In this document: one piece after another, positions 57,971 to 64,000 of the stretch | How the letters are laid out: each line of letters opens with the position of its first letter | Numbering within the stretch: the first letter of the stretch is position 1 | Source of the DNA: an uncultured Clostridia bacterium | GTDB lineage: Bacteria > Bacillota_A > Clostridia > TANB77 > CAG-508 | Direction of reading: 5' to 3' | Assembly: GCA_947625985.1 (NCBI GenBank) | Contig: CANQQF010000001.1 | Coordinates: 1 to 64,000, forward strand | Length of the DNA stretch: 64,000 nt | Program-made: the position numbers and the translations under genes | The notes under the pieces: generated by a model | The model's database searches: none | Seen by the model: the letters and a program-made list of their open reading frames with translations, nothing else | What the model was told of the DNA's origin: nothing

Positions 57971-59147
57971 ATGTATAAAAACTTTATATTTACTATTTTT
58001 TTCTCATTCTTATTTATAATATCTATAGTTTGTCCTAGTTATGCAAACTCCGATATTCCTTCAATTAATTCCAGATCTGCTATTATATTTGATAGAAACT
58101 CTCGGCACTGTTCTGTATGAGAAAAACGCCTATAATAAAGTCAAAATGGCTTCTACTACAAAAATTATGACTGCAACAATTGTTATTGAGAACTGTAATT
58201 TAAACGAAGTTGTTACTGTTTCTAAAAAAGCTGCTAGTACTGGCGGTTCACGAGTTGGACTAAAAACTGGAGATAAAGTAAGTGTTAATGATCTTCTCTA
58301 TGGCTTAATGCTTTTTTCTGGAAATGATACAGCTGTTGCTCTAGCTGAGCATGTTGCTGGAAGTGTAGATAACTTTGCAGAAATGATGAATAATAAAGCT
58401 TCTGAATTAGGATTAAAAAATTCTCATTTTAAAACCCCTCATGGTCTAGACAAAGAAGATCACTATACTACAGCTTACGAATTGTCTATTTTATCTGATT
58501 ATGCATTAAAAAATAAAACCTTTGCTACTATAGTAAGTACTAAAACAGCTACTATTAATATAAATGGTAATCCCAAAACAATTAATAACACAAATGAATT
58601 ACTTGGAAACTTAAATGGAATATATGGAATTAAAACAGGTTTTACAAACGGTGCTAATAGATGTTTAGTAACTGCATGTAAACGTGATAATTTAGATATA
58701 ATTTGTGTCGTCCTAGGTGCTGATACTAAAAAATTCAGAACTAATGATAGTATCAAATTAATCGAATATACCTTTGCAAATTTCACACCAATAAATATAT
58801 CAGAAATAGCACGAAAAAAATTTGAGGATTGGAAAAAAGAAAATTTAAATGATTTTAATATTTATAAACTTTCTTCCCTATCACCAAATTTAGATTTAAT
58901 TTTAAACACTGAAGAAAACGATATTATTATCCCTATTGAAAATTCAAAAAAAGATTACTTGAATTTTAATGTAACTTGTGAAAAAAATCTCATTTCACCT
59001 ATTAATGCAAATACATGCATAGGATCTTTAAGCATTTCTTCTGAAGATAAAACGATATTCAAAAGAGATATTTTACTAAAAAATGATATATATAATAAGA
59101 AGGTTTTTGAATATTTTATCGAAATATTAAAAAAATTGCCGGTATAA
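57971..59147 (+). pseudogene. D-alanyl-D-alanine carboxypeptidase, single-base frameshift
   Basis: A DacA/DacF-type penicillin-binding protein that trims D-Ala from wall pentapeptides. ATG 57971 (GGTGATG five bases upstream) gives a signal peptide (MYKNFIFTIFFSFLFI...SYA) and then SRSAIIFDRNS, but this frame stops at TGA 58118. The rest continues in the next frame from 58104 as GTVLYEKNAYNKVKMASTTK and runs to TAA 59145. Removing one base near C58103 joins DRNS to GTVLYEKN, the family's normal sequence. Downstream, SxxK (STTK), SGN (SGNDTAV) and KTG (KTGFTNG) are intact, with a C-terminal beta domain and amphipathic tail. Everything but the one base is preserved, so a recent mutation or a sequencing/assembly error is likely. 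Confidence 0.85.
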
Positions 59148-59158
59148 GGCAATTTTTA
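59130..59158. terminator. bidirectional terminator containing the carboxypeptidase stop codon
   Basis: AAAAAATTGCC (59130-59140) pairs with GGCAATTTTT (59148-59157); the TAA stop lies in the loop. It also sits at the 3' end of the minus-strand CmpB-like gene. Confidence 0.8.
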
Positions 59159-59713
59159 TTTTACTATATATCCAATTATTACACTAACAAAATCAACTAA
59201 CATAACCATAATAATTAATATAGAGAAATTTTTTAAATATGTATCTTTAATTTTTGTAGAAATCTTTTGTAGTATAGGTTGAATAATGTAAACAAATATC
59301 ATTCCACCTAATGCTAATAATGAACTATTTCTTAGAGAAATTCTGCCATTAAGGTTAAAAGCATCATAACTATAATCCCACCATCTTTTATGAAATATTA
59401 GTTCCATAATATAGCTAGCAAAAAACTCCACTGCTGAGACAATTATTAATATAGCTATAAAAACGATTATTGGTGTTATATTTATTTTTCCAATTTTTAT
59501 TTTTTTACTCATTAATTTTCTTAATGAAAAAATTAATATTAATGCTCCAAATCCATATATTGGTAAATAAAATCCATGCAAAAAACCTCTATTTACAAAT
59601 CCATTTCCAATAGCAAATTCCCATATAACTTCATATATCCATCCTATTACGCAATATATAAAAAAACAAAAAACATAAAAATACCATTTATTTGTAATAT
59701 TATTTTTTTCCAT
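59156..59713 (-). CDS. CmpB-like putative ABC-transporter membrane protein (paralogue)
   Basis: A 185-residue five-to-six-helix membrane protein of the same family as 7501-8175. It shows IGWIYEVIWEF, VNRGFLHGFYLPIYGFGAL, an EFFASYIMELIF helix and RWWDYSYDAFNLNGRISL, closer to the family consensus than the other copy. The longest frame runs 29 codons further up through the acpP terminator; ATG 59713 with GAAAGG upstream is chosen. No ATPase partner is visible. It appears to be a monocistronic gene or a read-through extension of the acpP unit. Confidence 0.82.
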   Translation of the reverse strand: MEKNNITNKWYFYVFCFFIYCVIGWIYEVIWEFAIGNGFVNRGFLHGFYLPIYGFGALILIFSLRKLMSKKIKIGKINITPIIVFIAILIIVSAVEFFASYIMELIFHKRWWDYSYDAFNLNGRISLRNSSLLALGGMIFVYIIQPILQKISTKIKDTYLKNFSILIIMVMLVDFVSVIIGYIVK

Positions 59714-59742
59714 TGTTTTTCCTTTCAATATTTTATTTCTAA

Positions 59743-59790
59743 ACAAAAAAAGATTAGATTTTGTCTTACCAAAACCTAATCTTTTTTGTA
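59743..59790 (-). terminator. terminator of acpP
   Basis: AAAAAAGATTAG (59747-59757 region) pairs with CTAATCTTTTTT (59776-59787), extended inward by TTTTG with CAAAA; T-run on the minus strand. Confidence 0.8.
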
Positions 59791-59793
59791 CTA

Positions 59794-59837
59794 CAAGCAA
59801 AGTTGGAACAAAATTAGAGATTTTGACAACTTTGATT
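59794..59837 (-). repeat. dispersed hairpin repeat, copy B
   Basis: Minus-strand copy of the 44-base element at 5948-5991: it shares AATCAAAGTTGTCAAAATCT at one end and AACTTTGCTTG at the other. It lies in the acpP 3' untranslated region, directly before the terminator. Confidence 0.7.
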
Positions 59838-59860
59838 TATTTGTGGTAAAACCACTTCAA

Positions 59861-60103
59861 TTATTTTACATTTTCTTTTATGTATTCTACAACATCTTCT
59901 ACAGTTACAACTTTTTCTGCATCAGAATCTGGTATTTCAATATCAAATTCTTCCTCTAATGCCATTATCAATTCTACGATATCTAAAGAATCTGCTCCTA
60001 AATCATCAATAAAAGATGCTTCCATTGTTATAGATGAATCAGATACACCTAATTGTTCTACTATAATTTCTTTTACTTTCTCTAATACTTCTTCTGAACT
60101 CAT
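59861..60103 (-). CDS. acpP: acyl carrier protein
   Basis: An 80-residue acyl carrier protein for fatty-acid synthesis. Four-helix acidic fold with Ser39 in [19 protein letters not shown], the phosphopantetheine attachment site. The longest frame starts at a TTG at 60127 inside AGAGGAGGTG; ATG 60103 is chosen, with a rather long 11-base spacing from that ribosome site. It lies downstream of plsX, which makes the acyl-phosphate from acyl-ACP, but also has its own promoter. Confidence 0.96.
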   Translation of the reverse strand: MSSEEVLEKVKEIIVEQLGVSDSSITMEASFIDDLGADSLDIVELIMALEEEFDIEIPDSDAEKVVTVEDVVEYIKENVK

Positions 60104-60174
60104 TACTTCGAGTTCACCTCCTCTCAAGTTTTTAATGCTTTATTCGTATAATTGCTTTATTTAATTATATATCC

Positions 60175-60203
60175 TTTATAATATATGTTATTACTTTTGT
60201 CAA
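60175..60203 (-). promoter_or_regulatory. acpP promoter
   Basis: Minus-strand TTGACA (60198-60203), 17-base spacer, TATAAA (60175-60180), located just past the plsX stop codon. It allows acpP to be made in excess of plsX. Confidence 0.75.
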
Positions 60204-60215
60204 GTAAAAATTATA

Positions 60216-61247
60216 TTATTTTTTATTTTGTACTGATTGTTCAAATTGTTCTTTCATTTTTTCTACTGCTTTGTTTTCTACAAATTTTTCAGCTTGTATT
60301 ATTGTATATTCAAATAGAAGTTTATCACTACTTCCATGTGCTTTAACAACTGGTTTCTTTACCCCTAGAAATAAAGCTCCACCGTATGATTTATAGTCTA
60401 ATGTTTTTGAAAATCTTTTTATACCTGGTAATGCTGGAAGTGCAGCTAATTTTGATAATAAATTTTTTGTTAGGCTTTCTGTAAGTGTTGTTTTTACAAG
60501 TTTCCCAACTCCTTCTGTTACTTTTAAGAAAACATTACCTGTAAATCCATCTGTAACAATTGCATCAATTTCACCTGAAAAAGCATCTCTACCTTCTACA
60601 TTTCCTACAAAGTTAATTCCTAATTCTTCGGACTTTTCTTTTAGTAATTGATAACTTTCTCTAACTAAATCATTTCCTTTAGTTTCTTCTGTTCCTATAT
60701 TCAACAGTCCTATTCTAGGTTCTTTAATTTTCAAAGTATTCTTCATATATATACTAGACATCTGAGCAAACTGTAATAAATTTATAGGCTTACAATTTGT
60801 ATTTGAACCGGCATCTATTAACAACAATTGCCCCTTATGAGCTGGTAACATTCCTGCTAATGCTGGTCTGTCTACACCTCTTATTCTTCCTACTAATAAT
60901 GTTGCTCCTGTTAATAACGCTCCTGAATTTCCTGCCGAAATAAACACATCTCCTTCATCTTGCTTTAACATTTTAAATCCAACAACCATGGAAGAATCTT
61001 TTTTATGTTTTATCGCTAATGTTGGCGTATCACACATTTCAATTGTTTCTGTTGCATTTTTTATTGATAATCGATTTGAAACCTCTTCTATTTCCTTTCC
61101 TGAAAACTCTTTTATTTTACTTCTAATAACTTCTTCTTTTCCTACTAATACAATTTCTGCTTTAATTTTATTTATTGCGTTTAGTGCACCTTGTATATTA
61201 GCATCTGGTGCATTGTCTCCACCCATAGCGTCTAATATAATCTTCAT
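60216..61247 (-). CDS. plsX: phosphate acyltransferase PlsX
   Basis: Converts acyl-ACP to acyl-phosphate, the first step of phospholipid synthesis in most Gram-positives. 343 residues: N-terminal ILDAMGGDNAP, VFISAGNSGALLTGATL, GMLPAHKGQLLLIDAG, IVTDGFTGNVFLKVTEG and the C-terminal GGALFLGVKKPVVKAHGSS, all diagnostic. AGGAGG lies before the ATG. acpP follows. No fapR, fabD or fabG neighbour is visible in the window, unlike the Bacillus arrangement. Confidence 0.97.
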   Translation of the reverse strand: MKIILDAMGGDNAPDANIQGALNAINKIKAEIVLVGKEEVIRSKIKEFSGKEIEEVSNRLSIKNATETIEMCDTPTLAIKHKKDSSMVVGFKMLKQDEGDVFISAGNSGALLTGATLLVGRIRGVDRPALAGMLPAHKGQLLLIDAGSNTNCKPINLLQFAQMSSIYMKNTLKIKEPRIGLLNIGTEETKGNDLVRESYQLLKEKSEELGINFVGNVEGRDAFSGEIDAIVTDGFTGNVFLKVTEGVGKLVKTTLTESLTKNLLSKLAALPALPGIKRFSKTLDYKSYGGALFLGVKKPVVKAHGSSDKLLFEYTIIQAEKFVENKAVEKMKEQFEQSVQNKK

Positions 61248-61331
61248 TAATATTCCTCCTTAAGCTTATCTATTAAAATATATTTCTGCTGAACATATTG
61301 TATTATTCTTTTTGTAAAAAAGCAATAGCAA

Positions 61332-61376
61332 AATTAAAGTTGGAGAAAAATCTTTGATTTTGCCCCAACTTTAATT
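61332..61376 (+). repeat. dispersed hairpin repeat, copy C (diverged)
   Basis: A 45-base inverted repeat, AATTAAAGTTGG...CCCCAACTTTAATT, with inner AAAATCTT-GATTTT shared with copy A. It lies just past the end of the surface-protein gene at 61402 on that gene's downstream side, so it may serve as its terminator. Confidence 0.6.
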
Positions 61377-61401
61377 ACTTTGTAATTAAACTAAAACCTA
61401 T

Positions 61402-62091
61402 TTAGAAAACCTTTTTGCATATTTTATGCTTTAGCTTGTGTCTTATTAAAACCGCTATAAGGCTTAGTATTATTACAACTATTCCACCTAATATTATATA
61501 ATTATAACCTTCAAAACCTGTAATTATTGATACTATAACTTCTGATTCACTATAATTATTTGTATGTTTCATTGATTCTAAATTATCTGTATTTAGTTCA
61601 GTTTGTGTTGTTTTTTCTAATATTCTTTGATCTATATCATCACTAGAATCTATTAATACAGAATTGTCTTTTACTCCTGCTAATTGTGAAGCTTGTCCTT
61701 GTGTTGTTAACTCTTTAGTTACACTTTCTCCTGGTCCAATCTCTCCAAAAGTATCAGTAGATAAAATCTCTCCATCTTGATCCCAAATTTTTGTAACATT
61801 TTTTAATTCTGCTGGCAAATAAGAATAAACATTTTCTACATACCCACTTGAGTCACCTTTATTTGTTATTGTTATTTCAAATACTACCTCTACTTCTGTT
61901 GAATCCATATCTTCTTTGCTAATTTCTACTTTAGCTAATTTATTGTCAGAAGGAGCTTCTGGTCCATATGTTCCATGATTTGTTAATAGTGACATTGATT
62001 TTATTACTGTATTAACTTCAAAATCTGTATAATTTATTTCAATTGGTACTACCGCTTCTTTTTTAGTTGTTGTATTTTCTGTTTCTGCCAT
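61402..62091 (-). CDS. C-terminally anchored DUF11-like surface protein
   Basis: A 229-residue protein. A single beta-domain of DUF11 type (VFEITITNKGDSSGYVENVYSYLP in part) and a Ser/Asp/Thr linker precede the C-terminus VIVSIITGFEG, a hydrophobic helix (about 197-217) and a basic tail RHKLKHKICKKVF. The VI(L/V)SI(V/I)TG-helix-basic layout matches the end of the giant protein at 52427 and looks like a sorting signal of unknown type. There is no visible N-terminal signal peptide (MAETENTTTKK), which is odd for an extracellular domain. GAAAGGAG precedes the ATG. It starts 52 bases after the next gene. Confidence 0.75.
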   Translation of the reverse strand: MAETENTTTKKEAVVPIEINYTDFEVNTVIKSMSLLTNHGTYGPEAPSDNKLAKVEISKEDMDSTEVEVVFEITITNKGDSSGYVENVYSYLPAELKNVTKIWDQDGEILSTDTFGEIGPGESVTKELTTQGQASQLAGVKDNSVLIDSSDDIDQRILEKTTQTELNTDNLESMKHTNNYSESEVIVSIITGFEGYNYIILGGIVVIILSLIAVLIRHKLKHKICKKVF

Positions 62092-62143
62092 TATTAGATT
62101 TCATCTCCTTTCTGATTTACTTTGTATTCTTCTTTGTTATATT

Positions 62144-64000
62144 TTAATAATTTATAGTCAAATTATATCTATCACTTTTATTTCCATATAAATCCTGAAT
62201 ATACCAAGAAAGTTCACCTGAACCTCCTGATTGAGCTCCATGCATATAAAGTTCTTCAACAAATTCTCCAGATTTTGCTTCTGCTTCTGGAGTACTTAAA
62301 TATATACTATGCCCAGTAACTGAAGTCCCTGTTTCCTTATCCATAACATTTGAATATTGGTTTGTTGTATATTTAGGTAATCCTGATGTTGCATCTGAAC
62401 CAGTATATCTTATTGTAACTTTAGCACTTGATACATGACAATATGGACAATTTACAATTCCACCTTTTGTTTGACTTACACTTGATATAACTGGTTTGTC
62501 TGAATCTATATTACTAAAATCAATATCTTTTTCTGCTACATTTCCTGCATCATCTGTAACACGTAATCTTACTTTTCCTACTCCCCATAGTCCATAGAAA
62601 TATGCTCTTGTACTTGTACTACTAGTTCCAAAATGTAAATTAAAATCTCCTTCAATACTAGAACTGTTGAAAGCACCTCCAGCATTACTTCCATCAAAGA
62701 ACCATTGATATTTACCTATTCCCATTCCTTTTTCTGTAACTTTAGCATTAACCCTATCTCTGTTATCTTCATCTAAACTTAATTCTATTGTTGGTGGGTA
62801 AACATCTATATTGGTTATTTCTTTTTCAGCTGGAACTTCAATTGAACCAACTACACTCTTAGCATATATTGTAGTATTTTCTTTCATAACAAATGATTGT
62901 GAGTATGGTTGATAACTACTTCCATCTGTACTATAAAGTTTTTGTATTCCTGCTGGTGTATCAGGATATGTTATAGTTACTGTTACTTGTGTTGTCCAAT
63001 TATTTGTATCAAAGTTTATTATTGGTTTTAATACATCATACACATTATTAGAAATTACTATTTCTTGTTTATTGTAATTTCCAACATAATCTTTCACATA
63101 GAAATACCATGTTCCTGTACTTGTTGCTGTTCCTTTTTGTGTCACTGGCTGTGTTGTTTGCTCTATAGGTTGCCAACCTGGTGATTGATCTGTTAAACTA
63201 TCATCTTTACTAAACTGATATCCTACTATACCACTGTCAACATCTATCGCATTTCCTAAAAGCTCTATTCCACCATTTTGGTCAATTGCTGAACCTGGTA
63301 ATGCACTTGTAATTTCAGGTGCTTCATTATCAATTTTTAAAACTGTCTTATCTGCTGATCTACTTACTCCATTTAATGTGGCTTTTGCATGAATAGACTT
63401 ATTATTATCTCTAATCGTTATTTGTTGACCTGTATATGTGTCCCAACCAGTTACTTCATCCACACTGTATTCTTTTTGTATTCCTGTTATCTCTGGGAAT
63501 GATATTGTAGCTGATTTCTCTTTTGCCCAATCTTCAGGTGTATAAGTAATTGTTGGTGTAATAGCATCATAAACACTTTCTTCTACTTCTACCTCATGCT
63601 TAGCATAATTTCCTGCTTTATCTTTTGCATAGAAATACCATGTTCCTGTTTTTGTTACTGAACCTTCCTTTACTTCTTCTTGTTTTGATACTTCTGATAA
63701 ATTATTCCAACCATCTGAACTACTATTTAAGTTTTCATCTTGGCTAACTTGCCATGCTATTATTCCACTTTCATTATCTTTAAACGTTCCTGTTATCTTT
63801 ATTGTACCATCATTCTTTAACTCGCTAGAAATAACATTACTAATTGTAGGTTCTTGTTTATCAATATTTGTTATTTCTTTTTCTGCAATAACATCTTCTC
63901 CTACATTATCTATATCTCTAAAACTTCTTGCATAAACTGTTCTATTTGTATTAACCGAAAAGTCACTATAATATGTATTCCACACTTGCTTATCAAAACT
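62144..64000 (-). CDS. large extracellular Ig-like repeat protein (5' end beyond window)
   Basis: A partial surface protein whose frame stays open to base 64000; 618 codons are visible, and the GTG at 63985 is only an internal codon. It is built of bacterial Ig-like beta-domains: units alternate a segment with TGTWYFY(V/A)KDxxGNY and one with ITYTPEDW/YSTDGSS...IYAKS, joined by IDxxxPxI linkers. Near the C-terminus, an unusual CPYCH motif sits in an otherwise Cys-free protein. It ends without a membrane helix or LPxTG, so it is not anchored by itself; the next gene encodes an anchored protein, and the two may form a surface complex. Confidence 0.8.
   Translation of the reverse strand, partial: SFDKQVWNTYYSDFSVNTNRTVYARSFRDIDNVGEDVIAEKEITNIDKQEPTISNVISSELKNDGTIKITGTFKDNESGIIAWQVSQDENLNSSSDGWNNLSEVSKQEEVKEGSVTKTGTWYFYAKDKAGNYAKHEVEVEESVYDAITPTITYTPEDWAKEKSATISFPEITGIQKEYSVDEVTGWDTYTGQQITIRDNNKSIHAKATLNGVSRSADKTVLKIDNEAPEITSALPGSAIDQNGGIELLGNAIDVDSGIVGYQFSKDDSLTDQSPGWQPIEQTTQPVTQKGTATSTGTWYFYVKDYVGNYNKQEIVISNNVYDVLKPIINFDTNNWTTQVTVTITYPDTPAGIQKLYSTDGSSYQPYSQSFVMKENTTIYAKSVVGSIEVPAEKEITNIDVYPPTIELSLDEDNRDRVNAKVTEKGMGIGKYQWFFDGSNAGGAFNSSSIEGDFNLHFGTSSTSTRAYFYGLWGVGKVRLRVTDDAGNVAEKDIDFSNIDSDKPVISSVSQTKGGIVNCPYCHVSSAKVTIRYTGSDATSGLPKYTTNQYSNVMDKETGTSVTGHSIYLSTPEAEAKSGEFVEELYMHGAQSGGSGELSWYIQDLYGNKSDRYNLTINY

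Noticed and set aside
57971..58120. Programmed ribosomal frameshifting in the carboxypeptidase gene
   Set aside because: No slippery heptamer or downstream stem-loop is apparent at 58100-58104, and programmed shifts are not known in this family; mutation or error is simpler.
59714..59800. Extended N-terminus of the second CmpB-like protein
   Set aside because: It would read through the acpP terminator hairpin; the internal ATG 59713 has a ribosome site and fits the family start.
1..64000. CRISPR array, prophage, insertion sequence or tRNA gene
   Set aside because: No spaced direct repeats, transposase, integrase, phage structural gene or tRNA-like cloverleaf was seen on either strand by eye; a tRNA scan could still reveal one missed.

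Overview
The window comes from a visibly AT-rich, Gram-positive, spore-forming anaerobe, most likely a gut-type member of the Clostridia (Bacillota). The evidence is a PolC-type replicative polymerase, Spo0A, a dnaG-rpoD operon, two sortases, a fermentative pyruvate formate-lyase/AdhE pathway, and SIGNAL-TM surface proteins. I cannot name a genus from sequence alone. No tRNA gene, CRISPR array, insertion sequence, prophage or riboswitch was recognised. The left edge carries what looks like the promoter and leader of an rRNA operon running off the window.

Layout. 1-5.9 kb: rRNA-type promoter, rhodanese, a tight cluster of DnaA boxes, a DUF1294 protein, polC and a 35-residue Cys-rich peptide too short for routine ORF calling. 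6-14.5 kb: envelope genes (pilin-like protein, two sortases, a CmpB-like membrane protein, PAP2 phosphatase, WG-repeat protein, a small secreted protein ending in LPITGM) plus an FAD dehydrogenase and a cysteine desulfurase. 14.6-21 kb: two-component system, MscS channel, rpoD and dnaG. 21-29.2 kb: fermentation genes adhE, pflA and pflB, with an M23 peptidase, an XRE regulator and an orphan between them. 29.3-44.7 kb: chromosome maintenance, tRNA modification and repair (smc, trmL, a TrmH-family methylase, proS, mfd, topB, tandem HD proteins). 44.9-52.3 kb: cdaA and leuS on the plus strand, then spo0A, a YigZ-family gene, a repeat protein and a PLP enzyme. 52.4-64 kb: a 1749-residue thioester-domain surface protein, a frameshifted D,D-carboxypeptidase, a second CmpB-like protein, acpP, plsX and two more surface proteins, the last cut by the window edge.

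Nearly all genes from 0.2 to 44.7 kb are on the minus strand, which suggests a replication fork moving leftwards through this part. Transcription units are mostly closed by strong stem-loop terminators, several of which contain the stop codons of the genes they terminate.

The most unusual points are: a shared VI(L/V)SI(V/I)TG-plus-membrane C-terminus on two surface proteins; an LPxTG-like protein that stops right after the motif beside a sortase gene; five DnaA-box-like 9-mers in 83 bp far from any dnaA gene; a three-copy dispersed hairpin repeat at 3' ends of genes; and a one-base frameshift in the carboxypeptidase gene. I did not find a clear, complete new multi-gene system; the best candidate for new biology is the surface-anchoring machinery.
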